A DNA stretch of 20,833 nucleotides. It comes from Planctomycetota bacterium (GTDB taxonomy: Bacteria > Planctomycetota > UBA8742 > SKZP01 > JAIOTL01). A program made the translations under genes and the position numbers. This document shows positions 1-7,316 of the stretch, piece by piece. The notes beneath the pieces were generated by a model. It was not told the origin of the DNA. It worked only from the letters and a program-made list of their open reading frames with translations, and did no database searches. Each line of letters starts with the position of its first letter. The first letter of the stretch is position 1. The DNA lies in NCBI GenBank assembly GCA_021106775.1, contig JAIOTL010000354.1, positions 1 through 20,833 of the forward strand, in the 5' to 3' direction.

Positions 1-186
1 ATCACTTCCGTTGTAAACACTGCTTGCCCAGCCCAATTGTAAGCGTCCAGTTAGAAAAATAGTTTGTGAATTGTCCGACAATACGGGATTCTGAGTATTT
101 ATGTTGTAACTGCCATCTTGTGCAGATGCGGGGACAGCAGACAAAATGATTATTGCTATTAAGAAAAGTGAGTATAAAAATTTCAT
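1..186 (-). CDS. Exported protein of unknown function, 5' part only
   Basis: The minus strand opens with ATG at 186 and stays open for 62 codons to the window edge, so the C-terminal part is missing. The first 23 residues form a textbook Sec signal peptide: MKF, a hydrophobic run LYSLFLIAIIILSAV, then PASA before QDGSYN, so signal peptidase I cleavage after residue 23 is likely. A GGAAGG ribosome-binding site lies about seven bases before the start. The mature part (NINTQNPVLSDNSQ, then GRLQLGWASS) could be the first strand of a beta-rich surface or outer-membrane protein, but too little is present to assign a family. It starts 63 bases after the stop of the GAP1-like gene on the same strand with no clear terminator between, so co-transcription is possible. 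The gene call is confident; the function is unknown. Confidence 0.75.
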   Translation of the reverse strand, partial: MKFLYSLFLIAIIILSAVPASAQDGSYNINTQNPVLSDNSQTIFLTGRLQLGWASSVYNGSD

Positions 187-249
187 GATAAACCTTCCGA
201 AAAGGATAGCATTAAAGTATACATCTGAAATACAGGTTTCCTTGCTTTG

Positions 250-1908
250 TTATTCTGTGTATTTGTGGAAACGCTGTGTAACTTCAACGATTCTCTTCAT
301 TTGTTTCCGCTCAGTTTCATATGAATACGCCATGTCAAGCAGACTGCGCATTTCGTTAGTAACTCGATTATTGAGGAAATAACTGAACTGCTGCTGATAA
401 TCCGGTGCCATAAGTTTCTTTGTTTTATACAGATTCACTGTGATATTAGCACCAATAAGCAAGCTGTCAATCGCACTGTGAACAATCTTCGGACTCGTTT
501 TACTACCGAAATAATAATCCCTGTCTTCACTAAAATCTGAGATCATTTTGTTCAGAAATTCTGCAATTGCAAGCCATAAAAGTGTCCGCTCTGTCTTCGA
601 CCATGGAATTATACCAGCACGGAGATCAGGTGGCGGTATTCCTTTAAGGCGTGCAAGTTTGATAATATTTTCTGGTGATTGATAGAGCAATTGCCAAAGA
701 ATTAGTGTTACACGCGAATAATTTTCTTCGATTCTCGGTACAGATATTACCGTTGTTTTCTCGCCGACACCTGTTTTAACCTTGTTATCGATTTTTACAG
801 TCGAAGACCAAAGAAGATCCGCGGATTCGACGATGAAGCTGAAGGCTTTCTCCTTGTTTGATTTGAACGTTTCCTTTTCTTGCAGAATTCTGTCGCACAT
901 CAATCCGAAAGCATTGGCAGAAGCACCGCTGAAACCCGCCCATCCAAGCGAAACTACCCCCAGCACGAATTGTGCAATCCATTTTTTCGATGGCAGTTGA
1001 TTCGACTCCTGCGGGTTGTATTTCAGGCTATCGAAAGGTTTTAAGCACTGGTATGCAACTTGAAGCCAGTTTTCCGATTCGATTGATGGTATTTTGTTTA
1101 TCGGCATATTAAGCGGTTGGAAGAAAAACCAGTCGTAAAATTCGCCTAACGACCGCGATTGCTTGCCATTGAAGTCGGAAAGCAAATTGCACCAAAGTCC
1201 AACATTTTTTATTTTTCTATTGATTTTTGGTGGGAATCCTTCTGCGATTTCAGGTGAAAGATCGGCATTTTGCATAGGTTTTTTTGACATTACAATCTGC
1301 AAAGGCATTGATGAATCAACCACTGGAAAAGGCAGGAATGCCCATCTTTTTCGGTAAACAAACGGCATCCATTTGAACAGATCGATAATCTGTGATGGAA
1401 TTTCCTGAAGCCCGCCAAGATAGATGATTCCTTCAAGCGAGTAAAACAGCGATAAGACAAGGTCTGATTGCCACGGCGTAAGCTGCAGATTGTCTACGGA
1501 GAAGGCAAGCGGAAGACTTTTCGGAATTTCTCGACTCATTCCGCAAAGAGTTTTCTCAAGATAAGAAAAATTAACTCCCGGTCCAAGAAACCATTTTTTG
1601 GGAATCTCAAGCGGATTAAATGAGCGCCAGGTTGCCTGTATGTCGTCAAAAAGAACAAGTATTGAATGTACGCAGATTCGAGGTCTGCCAGCATGATCGA
1701 CACCAGCAGGGAATACTTTACCAAACAGCCAATAATCATTAAAGGGTCTTGAGAACCATTGCGTTTTCTTGCTGTCAATCTCAATCCAGAGTTGAGCCCA
1801 TTGTTTCAGTTGATTACAAATATCATCAGAAAGCCCGTCGTGAGCGAACAATGTTTTGTAACCGCCCAATGAAGAGAATACGTGGTCGTATATTTCAATT
1901 GAGGGCAT
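250..1908 (-). CDS. GAP1-like (GTPase-associated protein 1) protein
   Basis: This is a 552-residue soluble protein with no signal peptide or membrane helix. An AAGGAG ribosome-binding site sits six bases before the ATG. The N-terminal 90 residues carry a pattern I associate with GAP1 N-terminal domains: an early YDHVFSSLGGY segment, then a conserved block around residues 71-87 (D71-H-A-G-R75-P-R-I-C-V-H81 followed by hydrophobic SILVL). Residues 180-210 (a leucine/proline-rich WMPFVYRKRWAFLPF stretch) could match the GAP1 middle region. The remainder, about 300-552, looks mostly helical and ends with a charged coiled segment. GAP1 proteins are known only from genomic surveys, where they accompany predicted TRAFAC GTPases in putative conflict or programmed-death systems. 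Here the next gene upstream on the same strand encodes such a GTPase, which strengthens the call. The assignment rests on motif memory, not on a search; biochemical function is unknown. Confidence 0.55.
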   Translation of the reverse strand: MPSIEIYDHVFSSLGGYKTLFAHDGLSDDICNQLKQWAQLWIEIDSKKTQWFSRPFNDYWLFGKVFPAGVDHAGRPRICVHSILVLFDDIQATWRSFNPLEIPKKWFLGPGVNFSYLEKTLCGMSREIPKSLPLAFSVDNLQLTPWQSDLVLSLFYSLEGIIYLGGLQEIPSQIIDLFKWMPFVYRKRWAFLPFPVVDSSMPLQIVMSKKPMQNADLSPEIAEGFPPKINRKIKNVGLWCNLLSDFNGKQSRSLGEFYDWFFFQPLNMPINKIPSIESENWLQVAYQCLKPFDSLKYNPQESNQLPSKKWIAQFVLGVVSLGWAGFSGASANAFGLMCDRILQEKETFKSNKEKAFSFIVESADLLWSSTVKIDNKVKTGVGEKTTVISVPRIEENYSRVTLILWQLLYQSPENIIKLARLKGIPPPDLRAGIIPWSKTERTLLWLAIAEFLNKMISDFSEDRDYYFGSKTSPKIVHSAIDSLLIGANITVNLYKTKKLMAPDYQQQFSYFLNNRVTNEMRSLLDMAYSYETERKQMKRIVEVTQRFHKYTE

Positions 1909-1924
1909 TCACAACTCCTTCTTT

Positions 1925-1964
1925 GCAGACTTTCTGCTTTAGGTTTACAACACTGTCAATAAGG
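1925..1964 (-). repeat. Dispersed TTGACA-core/hairpin element, copy C
   Basis: Read on the minus strand this gives CTTATTGACAGTGTTGTAA, then ACCTAAA, then the hairpin GCAGA-AAG-TCTGC (1925-1937). The core is close to the copies at 2053-2091 and 14177-14228. The element lies immediately before the ribosome-binding site of the GAP1-like gene, so it would be within that gene's leader if transcription starts upstream of it. Confidence 0.6.
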
Positions 1965-1977
1965 CATGTAAACATGC
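1964..1977. repeat. Mini-hairpin with TAAA loop
   Basis: GCATG-TAAA-CATGC is a perfect five-base-pair stem (six if the loop is shortened), followed on the plus strand by GTTTTTTT. It looks like a small intrinsic terminator on the plus strand, but no plus-strand gene ends here. A hairpin of the same form (GTAGG-TAAA-CCTAC) is at 14024-14037, also close to copies of the TTGACA-core element, so the hairpin may belong to the repeat rather than to a transcription unit. Confidence 0.5.
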
Positions 1978-2052
1978 GTTTTTTTCGACTTGTCAAGCTG
2001 ACCTCAAGAGCTTCACATGCTGTCGGCAAAAAAAAAGCCAGAAAACATGATG

Positions 2053-2091
2053 TCCTATTGACAATGCTGTGAGTAAAAGCAGGTTAACCTG
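2053..2091 (+). repeat. Dispersed TTGACA-core/hairpin element, copy A
   Basis: It contains the 17-mer CCTATTGACAATGCTGT at 2054-2070, identical to the one at 14177-14193, followed by GAGTAAAAG and the 12-base palindrome CAGGTTAACCTG (2080-2091). The GAGTAAAAG tail is shared with the inverted copy at 14133-14160. Copy A faces copy C in opposite orientation about 90 bases away. Confidence 0.65.
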
Positions 2092-2253
2092 TGCAGTCAT
2101 TAATCGAATTAAACATGATAATGCATTTGCTCAATTTATTCAAGGCAGACTTTTTCTGTCTTTTTCTATTATTACCATTGCTGTGAAAAAAAGTTGTGTT
2201 TGTTCTTTTTGATGACGAGTAAGATGCCTGTCTTTGATGACCACCTTTGTTTT

Positions 2254-2278
2254 CATTCTGAACGAAGCAAAGAATGAC
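2254..2278 (+). repeat. CATTCTGAACGAAG-type small palindromic repeat
   Basis: The segment CATTCTGAACGAAGCAA followed by AGAATGAC matches the widespread CATTCTGAGCGAAGCGAAGAATC-like intergenic repeat. The ends CATTCT and AGAATG can pair as a six-base-pair stem. A single copy was seen here. Confidence 0.6.
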
Positions 2279-2296
2279 AGGTGCAACGACAGATTT

Positions 2297-2336
2297 GACA
2301 GGCAAGATGCCTGTTCTACCATTTCCTCTGCTAAAC
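2297..2336 (+). repeat. GACAGGCAAGATGCCTGTC repeat, first copy
   Basis: This is a hairpin GACAGGCA-AGA-TGCCTGTT followed by CTACCATTTCCTCTGC and AAAC-like sequence. It agrees with the second copy at 2769-2808 in all but about three of 40 bases. The hairpin family is common in genomes of uncultured bacteria and yields the spurious peptide RQDACPT. A partial relative (AAGATGCCTGTC) is at 2221-2232. Confidence 0.75.
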
Positions 2337-2528
2337 TGGCAGATTCCAAGATTTTTGTACAGAGACCACAGAGAAAACATTTTAGTTGCAACCATTTAAC
2401 GTATCGTGAATGGGTTCACGTTTGTGCGTGTAGTTTGTGTAAATTCCTCTGGAGAGCATGATATTACTGCGTTTTCAAAGGACCGATATGGTTTCAGGTG
2501 TTCCATCGACCATTCCAAACTAATCCCT

Positions 2529-2574
2529 GTCATTGCGAGCGTCAACCACAGGTTGAAAAGCGTCGCAATCTCAG
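2529..2574 (+). repeat. CATTGCGAGCG...CGTCGCAATCTC repeat, forward copy
   Basis: The outer stem is ATTGCGA (2532-2538) with TCGCAAT (2563-2569). An inner stem TCAACC-ACA-GGTTGA lies at 2542-2556. This is a nested hairpin of a repeat family seen in many bacterial genomes. The inverted copy is at 2712-2749. Confidence 0.7.
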
Positions 2575-2594
2575 AAACTGTGCAAGGTTTCTGG

Positions 2595-2615
2595 ATTCCC
2601 AATCAAGTTGGGAAT
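2595..2615. repeat. ATTCCCAA/TTGGGAAT hairpin
   Basis: A perfect eight-base-pair inverted repeat, ATTCCCAA and TTGGGAAT, encloses the loop TCAAG. The same sequence recurs in the opposite orientation, with an imperfect stem, at 12194-12214 behind rpoZ. It abuts the preceding CATTGCGAGCG-type repeat. Confidence 0.7.
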
Positions 2616-2711
2616 GACATGAAAAGTATTCTGTCAGCGATAGCGAAAAACGAACATCGATTAATAATGATTGTTAGTCGGTTGTGTGTTTTTGAATCAT
2701 CAATAGAAATA

Positions 2712-2749
2712 CTGAGATTGCGACGGTCGTTACACTCCCTCGCAATGAC
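2712..2749 (-). repeat. CATTGCGAGCG-type repeat, inverted copy
   Basis: Read on the minus strand it gives TCATTGCGAGGGAGTG, ending in GTCGCAATCTCAG. The stems ATTGCGA (2717-2723) and TCGCAAT (2740-2746) are conserved, while the interior differs from the forward copy at 2529-2574. The two copies lie head to head around the ATTCCCAA hairpin. Confidence 0.7.
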
Positions 2750-2768
2750 AACACTGAACTTCATCATT

Positions 2769-2808
2769 GACAGGCAAGATGCCTGTCCCACCATTTCCTC
2801 TGCAAAAC
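2769..2808 (+). repeat. GACAGGCAAGATGCCTGTC repeat, second copy
   Basis: The perfect palindrome GACAGGCA-AGA-TGCCTGTC (2769-2787) is followed by CCACCATTTCCTCTGCAAAAC. It is nearly identical to the copy at 2297-2336 and in the same orientation, 472 bases apart. Confidence 0.75.
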
Positions 2809-2879
2809 ATGCAAATTCGGTGCTTTCTCTACGAAATCTGGAGATTCGGAGTGCTTCAAACAAGGCATGGACAGAAAAA

Positions 2880-2894
2880 GGCAGAAAGTCTGCC
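2880..2894. repeat. GGCAGA-AAG-TCTGCC hairpin after the GTPase gene
   Basis: This perfect six-base-pair stem with a three-base loop starts 13 bases beyond the GTPase stop codon. The identical 15-mer, reverse-complemented, lies between the convergent M28 and permease genes at 7301-7315, and a 13-base version is in copy C at 1925-1937. It might help end GTPase transcripts, but there is no long T-run after it on the minus strand. Confidence 0.55.
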
Positions 2895-2907
2895 AATGTT
2901 TACATGG

Positions 2908-5586
2908 TTAAATGTCGAAAAGGAGTCTTTCGAGCATTTCACGGTTCTGCATACGATGTGAAAGCATGTCGAGGAACGGCTCTGCAACGTTAATTGGTGT
3001 AAGAGTTGAACCCTCGCCAATAGAATAATTGCCGTCCTTCTGCACCGAATATCCACTAACAGAACCGTTATAAAAGCGCAAATAGCCATCAAGGATAGAT
3101 AAATATGTTGACAGCATCTTAAGTTTCTCAGCGAGGTTAAGGTCAACGAGATTAGGGAAGTTGGAAGCTGGATAAATCGCATAATCACGGTCGGTTTTGG
3201 TAAATGTGATGGCGATATAGCGCAATTTATCGAAGAAAGCACGATGTTCAGAAGATTCGACATCAAGATTGCTAGTATCCAGAGGTTTCAGGTATGATTC
3301 ATGCAGTCTGCCTTCAACCATTGATGACAAATACTCCACAAATACAGGCCACCATTGCGAGATATTGACAGACTCAGCATCGTATTCAGAATAATATAGT
3401 TGTTCGAGAATATTGCGTTTGCTGAAAGTTTTCAAGAAGTCTGAAAGAAAGTTTGTAATCTGCTCGTTGCCGTCTCCGCCACCGTTAAGTCCTTTAAATC
3501 TGCTCTGAAGCAATTCATTGAGTTTGGTCATTGCTTGATCGATTGGCAGTTTTGCACGAATGTAAGCGTTCCAGAGTTTCATGAATTTTTTACGATAATC
3601 ATCATTTTCAAGACAGTTATTGATACCTTTTTCAGCAAGTTCAGAAACGAGCCAACTGCTATTGCGGATATATTCATCGGAATAATCGTTAAAGGACATG
3701 GGACCGATTTTACGTTTATGAGAAGCGATAATTTTTGTCAGGAAAAAGTTGTTTCTGCCGTGATCGCTGTCAACATATTCCGTAAAACGCTGGAAAAGGA
3801 CATTCAGCCTTTTTTTGACTTCAATTTCCTTCCACTGAATCAGTGCTTGGAAGAATTTTGTGAAGATTGAGATTTTGGAATCTCCGCCTTTCGCCTGAAG
3901 TGCTGCGGTTACATCGAAAAGTATAACGATGCCTTCCGCCTGCTTGATAAGTTCCCAGATAATTCGGTGTTCAGGCTTGATTTTCTTGAGTTGTTCAGGT
4001 GATTGGAAAATTTTAACGATATCAGGCAGGAATTCTTCGTAAACTTCACCACGAATTTCGAGCGTAACGAGCTTGGCGATAGAACCATCAGGCAATACAA
4101 GCTGAGTTACAAGAAATTTACGCTGAGTATCCTTTGTGTCCGCCGGTGGCCAATTCCCCCTCGAAAGATATGCTTCATATTTTTCTGAAGAAAAGCCGTA
4201 AACCAAATCACTCACGAAATTGCTGTAACGCGGATCAATATGCACCATCTGCGGTCGAATATCGCTTCTGGGCGTGTAAAATTGTTGACCTTGTAGAACC
4301 TGACCAAGCATTGTGAGATAGCAGGTTTTACCGACACCGGCAAGACCGAGCATAAGATAAAGTGGTGCAGGCTCTTCGCCGGGAGGATTCAGCATGGTTT
4401 TCTGCAAATACCTGTATGCTTCATCAAAATTCGCATCCTGCTCCATATCCGCACTTATTTCGAATTCGTTGCTGTCGCTCAGTGATTTCGGACGCTCATC
4501 AAGAAACACATTCTCTTCGCTGGTTTTTTCCGCTTTATCTTCTGACGAAGCTATCGGAATCTGGTTTTCACTTCTGAACATATAATCGTCATCACGAATA
4601 TCTCCACTATATTCAGAATCACCGATATCATCCGTAGGTGGTGTCATTCTTTTTACTGATGTATAAAGAACTTTCGCGCCGTTTTCCTCCTCGATAAGCT
4701 TACCGCCGGTTTTTGGTGCTGAATCAAGTTCGCCCGGCTTGGTGAAATCTTCTTCTTCATCACCACTTGCTATTTCACCTAAATCTTGCTCCATCTTCTT
4801 AAGTGTTGGGATTCCTGACTCCTCAGTTGATGCTGGAACTGATGTTGGTCGTGAACCAGCAATAACTTCCTGCAATTCTGATGGATTCAAGGTCATCGTT
4901 TGTCCGTCATCAAGCATATTTTGCTTAATTTCGATATTTTCAGTTCTATCTTCTATCGGCACAGAAGAAACTTCAGAGCTTTGCTCAGCTTCAACGTACT
5001 CCGGATTTTTTTTGAAGTAAAGCTCGCATTTTGTGTTAGTGCAAAGAAAATCCCTGGAATCATAATCGCCGAAATATCTTTTTTTCCCGCATCCTGGACA
5101 AATTGTAACCTGTACGCCTTTACTCGGGCACAAGCTGTTGAGACATCGCCCCTGGTGCATATCGAATGACATTTTGCCGCAAATGGGACAGGTTCGAATC
5201 AGTTTCAAGGCGGATTGGCAATCTTTGTTTCGACAAACATTGATTTTCAAGGGATTTGCTGCTTTGCTCATCGTTGGTTTCTCGCAGAACCAGCATGAAC
5301 CGATATTTTCATTTCGTAAGCATTCACCGTTTAAGCAAACGGGCATTTTATTAATTGTAATCAGGGATGTCATTTTGCAGTCAGGGCAGGTTGTCCGAGG
5401 TTTGTGATATGATGGACAAATAGGATTTATGCATTGCAAAGGTGAACCTGTGAGTGCATATTCTCCGCAGATTTCGCATAATTTTAGCAATCCGTTTATT
5501 TCGCAATTCTCATTTTTACATTCAAATGCGCCTTGACTTCTTTGAAATACAAGAGATTCTCCGCAATTAAAGCATTTTGGTTCCAT
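2908..5586 (-). CDS. Six-zinc-ribbon TRAFAC-like GTPase
   Basis: This is an 892-residue cytoplasmic protein. Residues 1-190 hold six consecutive zinc ribbons, each CX2C then 11-16 residues then CX4C: C5/8/23/28, C37/40/52/57, C67/70/84/89, C98/101/118/123, C133/136/148/153 and C163/166/182/187. Residues 195-395 are an acidic, low-complexity linker. The P-loop GLAGVGKT (414-421) follows, then GNWPPADT (477-484), a probable switch motif; LEIRGE (509-514) in the Walker B/G3 position, with Glu where Asp is usual; a large helical insertion; and TKTD (796-799) as the G4 guanine-specificity motif. The C-terminal end (GYSVQKDG, then TPINVAEPFLDML) resembles the end of GTPases paired with GAP1 proteins. 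A GGAAGAAG ribosome-binding site precedes the ATG. I infer a GTP-binding switch coupled to a ligand or nucleic-acid sensor; the sensed molecule is unknown. The GAP1-like gene follows downstream. Confidence 0.75.
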   Translation of the reverse strand: MEPKCFNCGESLVFQRSQGAFECKNENCEINGLLKLCEICGEYALTGSPLQCINPICPSYHKPRTTCPDCKMTSLITINKMPVCLNGECLRNENIGSCWFCEKPTMSKAANPLKINVCRNKDCQSALKLIRTCPICGKMSFDMHQGRCLNSLCPSKGVQVTICPGCGKKRYFGDYDSRDFLCTNTKCELYFKKNPEYVEAEQSSEVSSVPIEDRTENIEIKQNMLDDGQTMTLNPSELQEVIAGSRPTSVPASTEESGIPTLKKMEQDLGEIASGDEEEDFTKPGELDSAPKTGGKLIEEENGAKVLYTSVKRMTPPTDDIGDSEYSGDIRDDDYMFRSENQIPIASSEDKAEKTSEENVFLDERPKSLSDSNEFEISADMEQDANFDEAYRYLQKTMLNPPGEEPAPLYLMLGLAGVGKTCYLTMLGQVLQGQQFYTPRSDIRPQMVHIDPRYSNFVSDLVYGFSSEKYEAYLSRGNWPPADTKDTQRKFLVTQLVLPDGSIAKLVTLEIRGEVYEEFLPDIVKIFQSPEQLKKIKPEHRIIWELIKQAEGIVILFDVTAALQAKGGDSKISIFTKFFQALIQWKEIEVKKRLNVLFQRFTEYVDSDHGRNNFFLTKIIASHKRKIGPMSFNDYSDEYIRNSSWLVSELAEKGINNCLENDDYRKKFMKLWNAYIRAKLPIDQAMTKLNELLQSRFKGLNGGGDGNEQITNFLSDFLKTFSKRNILEQLYYSEYDAESVNISQWWPVFVEYLSSMVEGRLHESYLKPLDTSNLDVESSEHRAFFDKLRYIAITFTKTDRDYAIYPASNFPNLVDLNLAEKLKMLSTYLSILDGYLRFYNGSVSGYSVQKDGNYSIGEGSTLTPINVAEPFLDMLSHRMQNREMLERLLFDI

Positions 5587-5738
5587 TATTGCTTCTTCCA
5601 GAAGATATGTGCAAATTAATAAAATATAATAAAGTAATACTATAATATTTGATTAAAAAACACAGCATAATTTTGTAAAAGCAAACATACAGCTTTATGT
5701 ATTGTATAAAGTATTAAACCAGAACAGAAGGACACAAC

Positions 5739-7295
5739 ATGCTTAAGCCTAACAAATCCACGTTATTTGTATTGATATTTCTTCTTGTGCTTACATACGT
5801 AAGAGCTCAGGAGCAAAAGTCTTCTGAAGACATGGCACTGTATGAAATCACGGTTGATGACGCGACAAAACATCTGAAATTTCTGGCATCCAAGGAATTG
5901 AAGGGAAGAGAAGCCGGAACAGATGAAGGCAAAAAAGCGGCTGAATACATCGCAGAAAATTTAAAAGATTATGGGATTTTACCTGCTGGTGACAATAAAA
6001 CATATTATCAGATTGTACCAGGACTCGGCAAACCGTCCTTTGATGTAAAGAACAATCATTTCAAGATTTGGACAGCAGGCAAGGATGCAGATGAGCCAAT
6101 CACAGAGGAATGCGAACTTGGCAAAGAATATTCACCCATGGGCTACGTTTCAAGCACTGAAATTAACGCGCAAATTGTGTTTGCAGGCTTTGGAATCACT
6201 GCACCCGAGCTTAATTACGACGATTACGACTCAATTAACGTTAAAAACAAAATCGCAATAGTTTTCCGTTATGTCCCGAAATATGGGCAGAAAGATACTC
6301 AGTTTCAAGGAGCTAGTTACAATCACGCATATTTTCACGCAAAACTTGCCAATGCGAGAAAACATGGTGCGAAAGCAATCTTGATGCTGAATCCTCCAGG
6401 AATGGACTCAGGTGTGATGTCGCCTGGTCGCAGCGGTTTTTCCCGTTCTGGAAATATTCCACTTATTCAGATTACCGAGGAAATCGGCAATAAACTGCTT
6501 GAAGGAACCGGAAAAACTGTGAAATCTGTTTATGAAGCGATTAACAAAAACTCGAAACCGCAGTCTTTCGAAATAAAATTTCGCAAAATTCACGTTAAAA
6601 TTAAAAACACACGCTCTGCCGGACAGAATGTTCTTGGGATGATTGAAGGTTCGGACGAAAAATTGAAGGATGAAATCATCATTGTCGGAGCACATTTCGA
6701 TCACATCGGCATGGGATATTTCGGCTCGCGCGTTGGTGCTGAGGGCAAAGGTAAAATACATTTCGGTGCTGACGACAACGCTTCCGGCACGGTTGGCGTG
6801 ATGGCAATTGCCAAAGCTTTTGCAAAACTGAAACCAATGACAAAACGCACGTTGGTTTTCGCACTCTGGGACGGTGAGGAGAAAGGGCTTGTGGGTTCGA
6901 GTTATTTCGTCGAGCATCCGACTATCAAGCTTAAAAACGTTGTTGCATACATCAATTTCGACATGATTGGTCGTCTTCGCAATGAAAAGCTTAACGCAAT
7001 CGGAACAGGCACCTCAGAAAAATGGGAAGAAATAATAAACGGGATTAATGAGGAGTTCAAATTTAAGATTGGGTTCAGCAAAAACGCGTTCGGCGGTTCT
7101 GACCATGCGAGTTTTGCTCGTTATAAAATTCCGGTTATTTTTTTCATTACCGACGGACATCCTGATTACCATACACCCAGAGATACAGTGGACAAAATTA
7201 ATTATGAAGGAATTGTCAAAGTCAGTAAATTCACGTTCAAACTCATGCTCAAACTCGCGCAATCGGACGAGCGACCACTAAAATGGGGCATGTAA
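5739..7295 (+). CDS. Exported M28 zinc aminopeptidase with PA domain
   Basis: This 518-residue protein has a signal peptide (hydrophobic 8-20, likely cleavage after VRA at 23), so it should act in the periplasm or outside the cell. Residues about 120-260 look like a PA (protease-associated) insert. The M28 metal centre is complete: H319 and D321 in AHFDH, the bridging Asp in GADDNASG (345/346), the catalytic and ligand Glu pair E380/E381 in DGEE, D408 in FDMIGR and H478 in DYHTPRDT. The family binds two zinc ions and removes N-terminal residues from peptides; exact substrate preference cannot be read. The start is supported by AAGGA about nine bases upstream. The gene is divergent from the GTPase gene across 152 AT-rich bases and ends with two in-frame TAA codons before a palindrome shared with the convergent permease gene. 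Confidence 0.93.
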   Translation: MLKPNKSTLFVLIFLLVLTYVRAQEQKSSEDMALYEITVDDATKHLKFLASKELKGREAGTDEGKKAAEYIAENLKDYGILPAGDNKTYYQIVPGLGKPSFDVKNNHFKIWTAGKDADEPITEECELGKEYSPMGYVSSTEINAQIVFAGFGITAPELNYDDYDSINVKNKIAIVFRYVPKYGQKDTQFQGASYNHAYFHAKLANARKHGAKAILMLNPPGMDSGVMSPGRSGFSRSGNIPLIQITEEIGNKLLEGTGKTVKSVYEAINKNSKPQSFEIKFRKIHVKIKNTRSAGQNVLGMIEGSDEKLKDEIIIVGAHFDHIGMGYFGSRVGAEGKGKIHFGADDNASGTVGVMAIAKAFAKLKPMTKRTLVFALWDGEEKGLVGSSYFVEHPTIKLKNVVAYINFDMIGRLRNEKLNAIGTGTSEKWEEIINGINEEFKFKIGFSKNAFGGSDHASFARYKIPVIFFITDGHPDYHTPRDTVDKINYEGIVKVSKFTFKLMLKLAQSDERPLKWGM

Positions 7296-7300
7296 TAATG

Positions 7301-7315
7301 GGCAGACTTTCTGCC
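7301..7315. terminator. Palindrome between convergent genes, possible bidirectional terminator
   Basis: GGCAGA-CTT-TCTGCC fills almost the whole 21-base gap between the M28 stop (7295) and the permease stop (7317). A perfect stem placed between two converging stop codons suggests transcript ending in both directions. T-runs are short, so it may instead be just a copy of the repeat seen at 2880-2894. Confidence 0.4.
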
Positions 7316-7316
7316 T

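Larger units (their letters stand above)
1909..2907. other. Gene-free spacer filled with small palindromic repeats
   Basis: About 1 kb separates the GTPase gene from the GAP1-like gene, both on the minus strand. I find no believable gene: open frames on both strands run through palindromic repeats and give the repeat-derived peptides (for example RQDACPT) that are familiar misannotations. The stretch contains at least five repeat families, listed separately, plus hairpins directly before the GAP1-like start and directly after the GTPase stop. Much of the sequence between the repeats is unrecognised. Confidence 0.8.

Noticed and set aside
1964..1987. Intrinsic terminator GCATG-TAAA-CATGC with T-run
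   Set aside because: No plus-strand gene ends before it, so I list it as a repeat hairpin and not as a functional terminator.
2084..2395. Minus-strand open frame of 103 codons
   Set aside because: It contains the repeat-derived TGILPV-type peptide and passes through two repeat families; it has no recognisable protein features.
2254..2808. Possible CRISPR array because of repeated palindromes
   Set aside because: The repeats belong to different families, with irregular spacing and orientation and no uniform spacers; no cas genes are present.
2406..2993. Plus-strand open frame of 195 codons across the repeat island
   Set aside because: Its translation includes RQDACPT and other peptides generated by palindromic repeats, there is no ribosome-binding site, and it runs into the 3' end of the GTPase gene.
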